Part shown: in pieces, positions 53,330 to 62,110 of the stretch
Layout of the letters: every line of letters begins with the position of its first letter
Numbering within the stretch: position 1 is the stretch's first letter
Origin: Herbiconiux moechotypicola
Lineage (GTDB): Bacteria; Actinomycetota; Actinomycetes; Actinomycetales; Microbacteriaceae
Assembly: GCF_024979255.1 (NCBI RefSeq)
Contig: NZ_JANLCN010000012.1
Span: forward strand, 1 to 64,000
DNA: 64,000 nucleotides
Reading direction: 5' to 3'
Program-made: the position numbers and the translations under genes
The notes under the pieces: model-generated
Told to the model about the DNA's origin: nothing
What the model saw: the letters and a program-made list of their open reading frames with translations, nothing else
Databases searched by the model: none

Positions 53330-55771
53330 ATGACCCCGCAGAGCGAGACCGAGACCGGCACCGTCCCCCTCGACACCGTCGACGCCTGGTGGCGCGCCGC
53401 CAACTACCTCTCCGTCGGCCAGATCTACCTGCTCGGCGACGATCCGCTGCTCGAGCATCCGCTCACCCCGGCGTCGATCAAGCCCCGCCTCCTCGGCCAC
53501 TGGGGCACCACGCCCGCGCTCAACCTGGTGTGGGCCCACCTCAACAAGGCCATCGTGGAGCGCGACTGCGACGTCATCTACCTCGCCGGCCCCGGACACG
53601 GCGGCCCGGGCGTGGTGGCCAACGCCTGGCTCGACGGCACGTACTCCGAGCTCTTCCCGCGCATCCCACTCGACCGGGAGGGCATGGGGCGCCTGTTCCG
53701 CCAGTTCTCGTTCCCCGGCGGCATCCCGTCGCACGCAGCGCCCGAGACGCCCGGCTCCATCAACGAGGGCGGCGAGCTCGGCTACTCGCTCGTGCACGCC
53801 TACGGCGCTGCGCTCGACAACCCCGCGCTCGTCGCCGCCTGCGTGATCGGCGACGGCGAGGCCGAGACCGCCACGCTCGCCACGAGCTGGCACCTGAACA
53901 AGTTCCTCGACCCGGTCTCCGACGGGGCGGTGCTGCCGATCCTCAACCTCAACGGCTACAAGATCGCCAACCCCACCCTGCTCGCCCGTATCCCCGACGC
54001 CGAGCTGCTCGCGCTGTTCACGGGCTACGGCTACTCTCCCCGCATCGTGGCAGGCGGCTTCGACGGCGAAGACCCCCTGCTCGTGCACGAGCGCTTCGCG
54101 GCGGCGCTGGGCGAGGCGCTCGACGACATCGCGGCGATCCAGGATGCGGCCAGGTCGCGTGGCGAGACCGCCCGTCCCGCGTGGCCGATGCTCATCCTCA
54201 AGACGCCGAAGGGATGGACGGGGCCGCGCGTCGTGGACGGCCTCCCGGTGGAGAACACCTGGCGCGCCCACCAGGTGCCGCTCTCGGGTGTGCGCGACAA
54301 CCCCGAGCATCTCGCCCAGCTCGAGGAGTGGCTGCGCAGCTACCGCCCCTCCGAGCTCTTCGACGGCGGAGGCCGCCCGGTCGCCGCCCTCGACGCGGCA
54401 CGGCCCGAGGGTGATCGCCGCATGAGCGCCAATCCGCACGCGAACGGCGGGCTGCTGCGGCGCGACCCGGTGCTGCCGCCGCTCGAGCCGCACGCGGTCG
54501 ACCTCGCGGCGGGTCGCGGCGCGGTTGTCGAACCCACCCGGATGCTCGGCCGCTGGCTCCGCGACGTGATGGCCGCGAACCCCGACAGCTTCCGCCTGTT
54601 CGGCCCCGACGAGGTGGCCTCCAATCGTCTCGACGACGTGTACGAGGTCACCGCGAAGCAGTGGCAGGGCGAGGTGCTCCCCACCGACGAGCACCTCGCC
54701 ACCGACGGGCGCGTGATCGAGGTGCTGAGCGAGAACCTCGCCCAGGGCCTGCTCGAGGGCTACCTCCTCACCGGCCGGCACGGACTGTTCACCTCGTACG
54801 AGGCGTTCATCCACATCGTCGACTCCATGTTCAACCAGTACGCGAAGTGGCTCGAGTCGAGCGCCGAGGTGGAGTGGCGCCGCCCGGTCTCCTCGTTCAC
54901 CTACCTCCTCTCCTCCCACGTGTGGCGGCAGGACCACAACGGGTTCTCACACCAAGACCCGGGCTTTCTCGACCACGTCGTCAACAAGAAGGCGAGCGTG
55001 GTGCGGGTGTACCTGCCGCCGGATGCGAACACCCTCCTTGTCACCGCCGAGCACTGCTTCGCCACCCGCGACTACGTGAACGTGATCGTGGCCGGCAAGC
55101 AGCCCACCGCTTCACTGCTCACCCTCGAAGAGGCCCGCACCCACGGCGCCCGCGGCGTGAGCGTGTGGGACTGGGCCGGCACCGAGCGGGTGGGAGAAGA
55201 ACCGGATGTGGTGGTCGCGGCGGCGGGCGACATCCCCACGGTCGAGGCGATGGCGGCCGTGCAGATCCTCCGCGAGCGCATCCCCGATCTCGCGGTGCGC
55301 TTCGTGAACGTCGTCGACCTCATGCGCCTGCAAGACTCCACCGAGCATCCGCACGGCCTCGACCACGAGTCGTTCGACGCGGTCTTCACGGTCGGCAAGC
55401 CGGTGGTCTTCGCGTTCCACGGTTATCCCTCGCTCATCCACCGGCTCACCTACCGGCGGGCGAACCACGCCAACATCCACGTGCGCGGCTTCAAGGAGAT
55501 GGGCACGACGACCACGCCGTTCGACATGCTCATGCTCAACGACCTCGACCGCTTCCGGCTCGTGATGGACGTCATCCGGCGGGTACCGCGACTCACGACC
55601 GCCTACGCGGCACTGTCGCAGGAGATGGACGACGCTCGCGCCGCCCACCGCGCCTACACGCGCGAGCACGGGGAGGACATGCCCGATGTGGTGGGCTCGG
55701 CGGGGCTGCCGTTCGCGCACGCGGACGGTCGCGCCGGCGATGCGGCCGACACCGGGGGAGACAACGGCTGA
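53330..55771 (+). CDS. xfp: Phosphoketolase (xylulose 5-phosphate/fructose 6-phosphate), leaderless
   Basis: 813 residues. It uses thiamine diphosphate to cleave xylulose 5-phosphate (and often fructose 6-phosphate) with phosphate into acetyl phosphate and glyceraldehyde 3-phosphate or erythrose 4-phosphate. Marks: [81 protein letters not shown] and [19 protein letters not shown] (cofactor site). A C-terminal domain includes [30 protein letters not shown] (53318-53323) ends six bases before ATG 53330, so the mRNA is probably leaderless. Xylulose 5-phosphate comes from AraD and XylB; acetyl phosphate is the substrate of Pta at the window end. Confidence 0.96.
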   Translation: MTPQSETETGTVPLDTVDAWWRAANYLSVGQIYLLGDDPLLEHPLTPASIKPRLLGHWGTTPALNLVWAHLNKAIVERDCDVIYLAGPGHGGPGVVANAWLDGTYSELFPRIPLDREGMGRLFRQFSFPGGIPSHAAPETPGSINEGGELGYSLVHAYGAALDNPALVAACVIGDGEAETATLATSWHLNKFLDPVSDGAVLPILNLNGYKIANPTLLARIPDAELLALFTGYGYSPRIVAGGFDGEDPLLVHERFAAALGEALDDIAAIQDAARSRGETARPAWPMLILKTPKGWTGPRVVDGLPVENTWRAHQVPLSGVRDNPEHLAQLEEWLRSYRPSELFDGGGRPVAALDAARPEGDRRMSANPHANGGLLRRDPVLPPLEPHAVDLAAGRGAVVEPTRMLGRWLRDVMAANPDSFRLFGPDEVASNRLDDVYEVTAKQWQGEVLPTDEHLATDGRVIEVLSENLAQGLLEGYLLTGRHGLFTSYEAFIHIVDSMFNQYAKWLESSAEVEWRRPVSSFTYLLSSHVWRQDHNGFSHQDPGFLDHVVNKKASVVRVYLPPDANTLLVTAEHCFATRDYVNVIVAGKQPTASLLTLEEARTHGARGVSVWDWAGTERVGEEPDVVVAAAGDIPTVEAMAAVQILRERIPDLAVRFVNVVDLMRLQDSTEHPHGLDHESFDAVFTVGKPVVFAFHGYPSLIHRLTYRRANHANIHVRGFKEMGTTTTPFDMLMLNDLDRFRLVMDVIRRVPRLTTAYAALSQEMDDARAAHRAYTREHGEDMPDVVGSAGLPFAHADGRAGDAADTGGDNG

Positions 55772-55799
55772 CCGTTCGCCGCAGGCGCACGAGTGGGTC

Positions 55800-55828
55800 T
55801 TTACATCGGATGCGCGGAGGCGTTGAAT
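55800..55828 (+). promoter_or_regulatory. Promoter of the 19-residue mini-gene
   Basis: TTTACA (55800-55805) and TTGAAT (55823-55828) are exactly 17 bases apart. The start would be near 55835, 22 bases before the mini-gene ATG, with AAAGGAG in between. Confidence 0.55.
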
Positions 55829-55856
55829 GGGCATCCCACGTCGAAAGGAGTCGAAT

Positions 55857-55916
55857 ATGACAGAGCGCAGAGCATCGGGCTCGATTCAGAAGGTGCAGGA
55901 GGCGCTGGTCTTCTAG
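55857..55916 (+). CDS. 19-residue mini-gene of unknown function
   Basis: The frame MTERRASGSIQKVQEALVF has an ideal ribosome site (AAAGGAG, six bases before ATG). It has its own promoter and a textbook terminator 27 bases after the stop, so it forms a complete transcription unit of roughly 140 bases. It has a basic start and an amphipathic, helix-prone end (SIQKVQEALVF). It is not a leader for DUF3151, which has its own leaderless promoter beyond the terminator. I do not recognise the peptide; the transcript could also act as a small RNA. Confidence 0.6.
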   Translation: MTERRASGSIQKVQEALVF

Positions 55917-55943
55917 GCCGCCCGCATTTCCAGTTCGATTCCC

Positions 55944-55973
55944 GAAAGGCCCCCGCTCCGGCGGGGGCCTTTC
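55944..55973 (+). terminator. Strong intrinsic terminator of the mini-gene
   Basis: GAAAGGCCCCCGC pairs perfectly with GCGGGGGCCTTTC around TCCG, and the descending arm ends in TTTC. It is the clearest intrinsic terminator in the window. Confidence 0.85.
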
Positions 55974-56008
55974 CCGTGCGTGCGGGCGTGCGCGCGGGTG
56001 TTTCCACG

Positions 56009-56014
56009 TAGCAT
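56009..56014 (+). promoter_or_regulatory. -10 box of the leaderless DUF3151 gene
   Basis: TAGCAT, followed by six bases and then ATG 56021: the same leaderless geometry as at 21344, 22092, 28145 and 53318. Confidence 0.55.
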
Positions 56015-56020
56015 CGAGGC

Positions 56021-56467
56021 ATGAGCGAGAACCTGCTGTCCGTGCCCCTGGGCGCACCCGAGACCCTGCTGGACGACGAGCCCGAGGTGCGCGAGGCGCT
56101 CGCCGGAGCGATCGGCTTCGAGGTCGACGAGGTGCTCGAGCAGACCGTCGGCCGCTTCCCCGCCTCGTCGCTGGCGTGGGCCACCCTCGCCGACCGGGCG
56201 CTCGCCCGGCGCGAGCCCATCCAGGCCTACGCCTACGCGCGGGTCGGCTACCACCGAGGCCTCGACGCCCTGCGCAAGGCGGGCTGGCGCGGCCAGGGCC
56301 CGGTGCCGTGGTCGCACGAGGGCAACCGCGGCGTGCTGCTCGCGCTCTACACGCTGCGCCGGGCGGCCGAGGGCATCGGCGAGTCGGCCGAGGTGGTGCG
56401 CCTCACCGAGTTCCTCGACGGCGCCGACCCCTCGGCGGCCGCCGCCATCGAGGCCGGCGAGCGCTAG
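56021..56467 (+). CDS. DUF3151 domain protein
   Basis: 148 residues, matching the size of this actinobacteria-specific family of unknown function. Conserved stretches visible are FPASSLAWATLADRAL, PIQAYAYARVGYHRGLDALRKAGW and GQGPVPWSHEGNRGVLLALYTLRRAAE. The protein is soluble and all-helical in appearance, with a TPR-like feel. In other actinobacteria members often lie near central-metabolism genes, here phosphoketolase. Leaderless start. Confidence 0.9.
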   Translation: MSENLLSVPLGAPETLLDDEPEVREALAGAIGFEVDEVLEQTVGRFPASSLAWATLADRALARREPIQAYAYARVGYHRGLDALRKAGWRGQGPVPWSHEGNRGVLLALYTLRRAAEGIGESAEVVRLTEFLDGADPSAAAAIEAGER

Positions 56468-56600
56468 CCGCCCGCTCCCCGAGCGTCTTCCGACACACAC
56501 CGCTCGCCGCCCGTTCACCTGAGCGGCGACGGGAGTTCGCCCGCCCTCCCGAGACTCGTCCGCGGTGCGCACCACGGGGTGCGCCCGGAGGAGAGTCATC

Positions 56601-59600
56601 GTGCGCGCATCCCGAGTGCCCATCGCCGCCCTGGCAGCCCTGGCTGTCGTCGTGGCCCCGTTCACGGCCCTCGTGCCGGCGGTCACCGCGAGCGCGGTGC
56701 CCGACTACGGCGTCACGATCAACGAGGTCGAGTCCAACGGCGGCAGCCCGGGCGACTGGGTGGAGCTCGCCAACACGAGCGCGACGGCGCAGGACGTCTC
56801 GGGCTGGAAGATCAAGGACAACGACGACACCCACGTCTTCACCGTCCCGGCGAACACCAGCATCGCCGCCGGCGGCTTCCTCGCCCTCGACGTGGAGACG
56901 GCGTACGGCCTCGGCGCGGCCGACTCCGCCCGCGTCTACCTCGCCGACGGCACCACGCTGGTCGACAGCTACAGCTGGACCAGCCACGCGAGCACCACCT
57001 ACGGCCGCTGCCCCGACGGCACCGGCGCCTTCACCACGACCCTCTCGAGCACCAAGGGCGGGGCGAACGCCTGCGTGGTCGACCCGGCCACCGTGGTGCG
57101 CATCAACGAGGTCGAGTCCAACGGCGGCACCCCCGGTGACTGGGTCGAGCTGAAGAACAACGGCACCGCGAGCGTGAACGTCGGCGGCCTGATCGTGAAG
57201 GACAACGACGACACCCATGTGTTCATGATCCCCGCGAACACCACCATCGCGGCCGGCGGCTTCCTCGCCCTCGACGTCGAGACCGCCTACGGCCTCGGCT
57301 CGGCCGACTCGGCCCGCCTGTTCGCCGCCAACGGCACCACCCTCATCGACTCGTACAGCTGGACCAGCCACGCGAGCACCACCTACGGCCGCTGCCCCGA
57401 CGGCACCGGCGCCTTCACGACGACGACATCGAGCACGAAGGGCGCCGCGAACGCCTGCGGCTCCACGACGCCGACCACCCCGGTCACCGCCGTGAAGCTC
57501 AACGAGGTCGAGTCCACCGGCGGCACCCCCGGCGACTGGGTCGAACTCGTGAACACCGGCACCGGGCCGGTCGACGTCTCGGGTCTCGTCGTGAAGGACA
57601 ACGACGACACCCACGTCTTCACCATCCCCGCGAACACCACCATCGCGGCCCGCGGCTTCCTTGCGCTCGACGTCGAGACCGCGTACGGCCTCGGCTCGGC
57701 CGACTCGGCCCGCCTCTTCGGCGCCGACGGCACCACGCTCCTCGACTCCTACTCCTGGACGGCCCACGCCACCGGCACCACCTACGGCCGCTGCCCCGAC
57801 GGCACCGGCGCGTGGACCACGACCACCACCGTCACCAAGGGCGCCGCCAACGACTGCAGCACCCCGCCGGCCGCGCCCGCCACCACCTGGCCGGGCAGCG
57901 CGAGCATCGCCTACGGCGACCAGGCCGGCGTGCTCGGCGGCAACATGAGCGGTCTGGCCTACGAGCCCAGCGGCACCGCCGCATCCGGTGTTCTCTGGGC
58001 CGTGAAGAACGGCCCGGGCACGCTGTACCGGATGCTGTGGAACGGCACCGCCTGGGTGGCCGACACCGCGAACGGCTGGGCCTCGGGCAAGACCCTCCGC
58101 TACGGCAACGGCTCGGGCGACCCCGACGCCGAGGGCGTGGCGCTGACGGATGCGGGGGTCGCGGGCGGCGTGTACGTCTCGACCGAGCGCAACAACTCGG
58201 CCAGCGGCGTGTCGAAGCCGGCCGTGCTGCGCTTCGACGCGGCGGGCAGCGGCTCGGCCACCACGCTGAGCGCCACCACGGAGTGGGACCTCACCGCCGA
58301 CCTTCCCGGCCTCGGTGCGAACCTGGGCCTCGAGGCGATCGAGTGGATCCCCGACAGCTACCTCGTGGCCCAGGGCTTCGTCGACCAGCGCACCGGCCGG
58401 CTCTACGACCCGGCGTCGTACGCGAACCACGGCGAGGGCCTGTTCTTCGTCGGCGTGGAGCAGAACGGCGCGATCTACGCCTACGCGCTCGACCAGTCCG
58501 GCACCTCGTACACTCGGGTCGCCACCTTCGCGAGTGGCTTCGCCGGGGTGATGGACCTCGAGTTCGACCCCGAGCGCAGCGCTCTCTGGGCCGTGTGCGA
58601 CGACACCTGCCAGGGCCGCTCGGCGACCCTCCAGATCGCGCAGTCGGGCGCATCCGACGGCTCGTTCGTGGCTACGGAGGTGTTCGAGCGCCCGGCCGGC
58701 ATGCCGAACTACAACAACGAGGGCTTCGCCATCGCACCCCAGGCCACCTGCGTCGCCGGCTCGAAGATGGTCGTCTGGGCGAACGACAGCAACGACGAGA
58801 GCCACGCGCTGCGCGTCGGCAGCATCGAGTGCACGGTTCCCGTGCCGGCCGACACCACCGCGCCCTCCGTCTCGTACTCGCTGAGCGGCCGCACGCTCAC
58901 GGTGTCGGCGGGCGACGCGGGCTCGGGCGTGGCCTCGATCGAGGTCGCCCTCGACGGCGGCGCCTGGGCGGTCTACTCGGCGCCGATCGTGTTCGACGAC
59001 GCGGCGCACACCGTGCGCATCCGGGCGACGGATGTGCAGGGCAACGTGAGCGGCGAGCGCTCGGTGAGCGTCGTTCCGGTCGCACCCGTCGGCCCGCCGT
59101 CGCTCGAGGCGCAGGGTGCGGCCCGCACCATCGCTCCCGGCGGCACCGCGAGCGGTCTGGGCGCACGCGTGGTCGACTCGGCCTCGTCGCCGATCGCCGG
59201 AACCACGGTGACCTTCACCCTGAGCGGTCCCGGGTCCTTCCCCGGCGGCGGCACCGGTTCCTCGGCCACCTCCGCCACCGCGGTGACCAACGCGGCCGGT
59301 GTCGCCCTCGCGCCCGTGGTGACCGGCGCATCCGCCGGCGCCGTCGTCGTCACCGCGTCTGCGGCCGGCGCCACGTCGATCGCGCTGCCCGCCGTCACCG
59401 TGGCGGAACCGGCCCCCACTGTCACCGCCGACGTCTCGGTGGTGCGTGAGGTCGTGTCGGGCAAGGTCGTGCTCACGGTCTTCGCCACCAACACCTCGTC
59501 GGAGGCCGCCACCGTGCTGCTCAAGACGAAGTACGGCACGAAGACCGTCACCGGGATCGCCGCCGGAGCCACGGTGAGCCAGGCGTTCAAAACCTACCTC

Positions 59601-59687
59601 GCCTCGGTGCCCGCGGGCGACGCCACCGTCACCCTCACCATCGGGTCGGACGTGCGCAGCTACACCGTTCCCTACACCGCGGGTTGA
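56601..59687 (+). CDS. Secreted lamin-tail-domain protein with three LTD repeats, esterase/phytase-like propeller and Ig-like domains
   Basis: 1028 residues; GTG 56601 is set by GGAGGAGAG upstream and leads into a signal peptide (PIAALAALAVVVAPFTALV, cleavage after VTASA). Three near-identical lamin-tail domains of about 120 residues follow (about 38-160, 164-285, 297-420). Each begins NEVES(N/T)GG and ends YGRCPDGTGA. Residues about 430-750 resemble a beta-propeller, esterase-like region (MSGLAYEPSG, NLGLEAIEWIPDSYL, VMDLEFDPERSALWAVCDD, YNNEGFAIAP). Then come Ig-like segments (about 770-930). There is no sorting signal, so it is released or loosely bound. LTD proteins often accompany extracellular nucleases or phosphatases; a role in phosphate or DNA scavenging is only a guess. 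Confidence 0.88.
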   Translation: MRASRVPIAALAALAVVVAPFTALVPAVTASAVPDYGVTINEVESNGGSPGDWVELANTSATAQDVSGWKIKDNDDTHVFTVPANTSIAAGGFLALDVETAYGLGAADSARVYLADGTTLVDSYSWTSHASTTYGRCPDGTGAFTTTLSSTKGGANACVVDPATVVRINEVESNGGTPGDWVELKNNGTASVNVGGLIVKDNDDTHVFMIPANTTIAAGGFLALDVETAYGLGSADSARLFAANGTTLIDSYSWTSHASTTYGRCPDGTGAFTTTTSSTKGAANACGSTTPTTPVTAVKLNEVESTGGTPGDWVELVNTGTGPVDVSGLVVKDNDDTHVFTIPANTTIAARGFLALDVETAYGLGSADSARLFGADGTTLLDSYSWTAHATGTTYGRCPDGTGAWTTTTTVTKGAANDCSTPPAAPATTWPGSASIAYGDQAGVLGGNMSGLAYEPSGTAASGVLWAVKNGPGTLYRMLWNGTAWVADTANGWASGKTLRYGNGSGDPDAEGVALTDAGVAGGVYVSTERNNSASGVSKPAVLRFDAAGSGSATTLSATTEWDLTADLPGLGANLGLEAIEWIPDSYLVAQGFVDQRTGRLYDPASYANHGEGLFFVGVEQNGAIYAYALDQSGTSYTRVATFASGFAGVMDLEFDPERSALWAVCDDTCQGRSATLQIAQSGASDGSFVATEVFERPAGMPNYNNEGFAIAPQATCVAGSKMVVWANDSNDESHALRVGSIECTVPVPADTTAPSVSYSLSGRTLTVSAGDAGSGVASIEVALDGGAWAVYSAPIVFDDAAHTVRIRATDVQGNVSGERSVSVVPVAPVGPPSLEAQGAARTIAPGGTASGLGARVVDSASSPIAGTTVTFTLSGPGSFPGGGTGSSATSATAVTNAAGVALAPVVTGASAGAVVVTASAAGATSIALPAVTVAEPAPTVTADVSVVREVVSGKVVLTVFATNTSSEAATVLLKTKYGTKTVTGIAAGATVSQAFKTYLASVPAGDATVTLTIGSDVRSYTVPYTAG
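56718..57862 (+). repeat. Three tandem lamin-tail repeats, highly similar in DNA
   Basis: Units start near 56718, 57093 and 57493 and share long identical runs (around AAGGACAACGACGACACCCA and the YGRCPDGTGA codons). The close DNA match suggests recent duplication or continuing gene conversion. Confidence 0.8.
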
Positions 59688-59719
59688 ACCCGGGCCCGCC
59701 ACCCCACCAGGAGATCGAC

Positions 59720-60163
59720 ATGAACCAGAACGAGAACGTCCCGTCCGAGGCCCGCGGCATCAGCCGTCGTGCCGTCACCACGGGGATGGTGTGGAGCGTC
59801 CCGGTGGTCGCGCTCGCCGTCGCCACCCCGATGGCGGCCGCGTCGCAGGCCGTGGTGTTCGAGGCCCCCGACGACTACACCGACGTGTCGGTCGGCGATT
59901 CGCTGCCGCTCTACTTCGGCATCGAGGACGGCGGGTTCCCGGCCGTAGGCGGCGTGCTCTCCGTGGTCCTCGCCGACACCTCCACCGTGCAGTTCGACCC
60001 GGAGGCCGACGGCTACGCCGGGCCCACCGCCTTCAACGCGGCCGTCGAGGACGGCTTCGCGGTGGCGGTCGCGATCGTGAACGCGGGCGGCGTGATCTCG
60101 GGCACCATCACCTACGGCACCACCACGGCGTCGTTCTCGGTGAACGTCTCGCTCGCGGCCTGA
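59720..60163 (+). CDS. Small secreted protein with Tat-type signal, unknown function
   Basis: 147 residues; ATG 59720 has AGGAG upstream. The N-terminus has a twin-arginine-like signal: GISRRAVTTGMVWSVPVVALAVATPMAAA, the SRRxxxxGxxWSVPV pattern common in actinobacterial surface proteins. The mature 110 residues look like a single Ig-like beta domain (VVFEAPDDYTDVSVGDSLPLYF, ISGTITYGTTTASFSVNVSLAA). It starts 32 bases after the lamin-tail gene and is probably co-transcribed, so it may act with that exoprotein. Confidence 0.8.
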   Translation: MNQNENVPSEARGISRRAVTTGMVWSVPVVALAVATPMAAASQAVVFEAPDDYTDVSVGDSLPLYFGIEDGGFPAVGGVLSVVLADTSTVQFDPEADGYAGPTAFNAAVEDGFAVAVAIVNAGGVISGTITYGTTTASFSVNVSLAA

Positions 60164-60276
60164 GCCGGCGCCGGCCCGTCGGCCGGGGTCCGTGGCGCTG
60201 AGTGTGTGCTGAGATCTGTCTGGGTGTGCCGCCCGAACGGGTGGCGTCGACAGGTGTCGGGAGCAGGCTCTCGCGC

Positions 60277-60957
60277 ATGACCGACATCAGCGAGAACTCA
60301 GAGAACTCGACGACCACAGTCACGCGCCACGTCCGCCCATCGGCTGGGCGACGGACACGTGTCCGCGCCGCGGCGATCGCCGTCGCCCTGGTGGTCGGTG
60401 CGACCGGAGCGGCCGTGGGCGGCTCGTTCGCCGCACCACCCGCATCCGCCGCCACCGTGGCAGCCGCGGGCGCGTGCGCCGCGCCGCAGCCCGAGACCCA
60501 GGTGCACTACGAACTCCCCTTCAGCTGGGAGTCGACGGGCACGAAAGACCAGCAGAACCTCTTCGTGTGCGGCGGGCACAAGGGGGTCGACTTCGGTTAC
60601 GTGCAGGCGCTCGAGGGGGAGCCGGTGTCCGCGGTCGCCAGCGGACGCGTCGTGGAGCGCGGATATGAGGGATGCCACGGCAACTACGTGGTGATCAAGC
60701 ATCCTGACGGGGTGTACTCGGCCTACGCCCATCTCGGGCGGATCGTCAACGATCTCGCCGTGGACAGCCGCGTGGAGCTCGGCCAGCACGTCGGAACCGT
60801 CGGCCGCAGCGGCGGTGAGGGTGCCGGGTGTGAGATCACGGGCGCGCACCTGCACCTCTCGATGGCGTCGAACTGGTCAGGCTGGAACACCAGCGACTTC
60901 TTCGACCCCAAGGAGTACATCGGCGCCCGCAACGGCGACGGCTACGGCACGGTCTGA
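60277..60957 (+). CDS. M23-family peptidase (LytM fold), secreted
   Basis: 226 residues from ATG 60277; GGGAG lies rather far (14 bases) upstream, so the start is uncertain. A basic N-terminus and hydrophobic segment (AAAIAVALVVGATGAAVGG) act as signal or anchor. The LytM zinc site is complete: CGGHKGVDFG (His-x-x-x-Asp) and GAHLHLSM (His-x-His). GNYVVIKHPDGVYSAYAHLG and GQHVGTVGRSGG are standard for the fold. Such enzymes cut peptidoglycan cross-links or regulate others that do. Followed by a long terminator hairpin. Confidence 0.92.
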   Translation: MTDISENSENSTTTVTRHVRPSAGRRTRVRAAAIAVALVVGATGAAVGGSFAAPPASAATVAAAGACAAPQPETQVHYELPFSWESTGTKDQQNLFVCGGHKGVDFGYVQALEGEPVSAVASGRVVERGYEGCHGNYVVIKHPDGVYSAYAHLGRIVNDLAVDSRVELGQHVGTVGRSGGEGAGCEITGAHLHLSMASNWSGWNTSDFFDPKEYIGARNGDGYGTV

Positions 60958-60971
60958 GGTGGGGAAAAAAT

Positions 60972-61010
60972 ATCGCGCCCTGACCAAAGAAACCCTGGTC
61001 AGGGCGCGAT
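60972..61010. terminator. Bidirectional terminator between M23 peptidase and tRNA-Ser
   Basis: A perfect 15-bp stem: ATCGCGCCCTGACCA pairs with TGGTCAGGGCGCGAT around a 9-base loop. An A-run (GGGGAAAAAATA) on the left serves as T-run for the minus strand, and TTTCG follows on the right. It ends both the peptidase gene and the tRNA transcript. Confidence 0.85.
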
Positions 61011-61016
61011 TTCGGT

Positions 61017-61104
61017 TGGCGGAGAATGGGGGATTCGAACCCCCGAGGGCTTGCACCCAACACGCTTTCCAAGCGTGCGCCATAGGCCACTAGGCGAATT
61101 CTCC
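61017..61104 (-). tRNA. tRNA-Ser, anticodon GGA
   Basis: On the minus strand the 5' end GGAGAAT pairs with ATTCTCC at the 3' end, followed by discriminator G and encoded CCA. The anticodon loop is CTTGGAAAG with anticodon GGA (reads UCC/UCU). A long variable arm and the T-arm GGGGGTTCGAATCCCCC complete a class II tRNA. Length is 88 bases with CCA. Confidence 0.97.
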
Positions 61105-61181
61105 TCGGGCACCGGCTCGCGCCGATGACCACGTAGCATCCTACCCGACGCAGGCGCCTCCGGATTTCACCCTGTACTCCG

Positions 61182-61841
61182 TCACCCGGTGAGCCCGCCG
61201 AGCGCCTCCGCGATCGGCGTCGTGCCCGAGATCACCTCGAACTGCCGATGCACCGCGGTGCCCGACGCGAGCAGCTCGGCCACGATCGCCGCCACGTCGG
61301 CGCGGGGGATGCTGCCGCGACCCGTCGATTCGGCGACAGTCACGTGGCCCGTGCCCTCCGCATCCGTGAGACCGCCCGGGCGCACAATGGTCCAGTCGAG
61401 GTCGCGGGCGCGCACGGCCGCGTCGGCCTCGCTCTTGGCGCGCAGGTAGATCTGGAACACATCGTCGCTCGACGGGTCGAACGCGTCGGCGGCCATCGCC
61501 GACACCAAGACGTACCGCCGCACCCCGGCCAGCGGCGCGGCGTCGGCGAGCAGCACGGCGCCGTCGCGGTCGACGGTGAGCTTGCGCTCGGCGCTCGACC
61601 CTGGTCCGGCGCCCGCGGCGAACACGACCGCATCGACGGCGCGCGACTGCAGCTCGCCCGCGAGCACCTCGGGGGTGGTGGCCTCCAGGTCGAGCACGAG
61701 GGCGTGGCCGCCGGCGGCCTCGAGGTCGGGGGAGTGGGCGGTGTTGCGCACGATGCCCCACACCTCGTGTCCCTGATCGGCGAGCAGACGGGTGGCGAGC
61801 AGGGCGATCTGGCCGTGCCCGCCGGCGATGGCGATTCTCAT
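61182..61841 (-). CDS. NAD(P)-binding short-chain-like protein (NmrA/SDR_a5 type)
   Basis: 219 residues from ATG 61841, which starts directly with the Rossmann motif MRIAIAGGHGQIALLATRLL (Gly-x-x-Gly-x-x-Ala). Further marks are AVVFAAGAGPGSS, RYVLVSAMAAD, YLRAKSEADAAVRARDLDWTIVRPGGLTD (Tyr-x-x-x-Lys equivalent LRAKSEAD) and SIPRADVAAIVAELL. Family members act as epimerase/reductase-like or NAD(P)H-sensing proteins; the substrate is unknown. Confidence 0.9.
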   Translation of the reverse strand: MRIAIAGGHGQIALLATRLLADQGHEVWGIVRNTAHSPDLEAAGGHALVLDLEATTPEVLAGELQSRAVDAVVFAAGAGPGSSAERKLTVDRDGAVLLADAAPLAGVRRYVLVSAMAADAFDPSSDDVFQIYLRAKSEADAAVRARDLDWTIVRPGGLTDAEGTGHVTVAESTGRGSIPRADVAAIVAELLASGTAVHRQFEVISGTTPIAEALGGLTG

Positions 61842-61901
61842 GCCACCAGCCAACCCCCTCCCGCGGCGCGCACCAAGCACCGCACACCCGGCCGGGCTTG
61901 C

Positions 61902-61907
61902 TACACT
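61902..61907 (+). promoter_or_regulatory. -10 box of the SRP RNA gene
   Basis: TACACT, matching TANNNT, seven bases before the expected 5' end of the SRP RNA. Confidence 0.55.
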
Positions 61908-61913
61908 GATGGT

Positions 61914-62005
61914 CGGCTCCCCGTGTGGCGCCATCCAGGCCAACTCCCCCAGGGCGGAGACGCAGCAAGGGTAACCGGGCTCTGGCGGGTGCGCGGGGAG
62001 TCCTT
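61914..62005 (+). ncRNA. ffs: Signal recognition particle RNA (small bacterial type, 4.5S-like)
   Basis: The closing stem CTCCCCG (61917-61923) pairs with CGGGGAG (61994-62000). Inside lies the conserved Ffh-binding hairpin, with arms CTCCCCCAGGGC and CAGCAAGGGTAACCGGGC around a GGAGAC tetraloop-containing tip. These symmetric and asymmetric internal loops are the most conserved part of bacterial SRP RNA. A T-rich tail (CCTTTCTTTTTC) follows as terminator. It scaffolds Ffh for co-translational membrane targeting. Ends are approximate. Confidence 0.9.
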
Positions 62006-62110
62006 TCTTTTTCTCCACGGCCCCGAACGGGGGCGAGCGGGTCCCGGCGGCGCGGCCCTAATGTCGTCTCGGTGCGGCGCATGGGGCGCTGCGGCGAAAA
62101 GGGGCACGGG

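Noticed and set aside
61941-61997. Hairpin-rich GC segment that could be taken for a terminator of the NAD(P)-binding gene or for a riboswitch
   Set aside because: Its internal loops, tip and closing stem match signal recognition particle RNA, so it is annotated as that gene.
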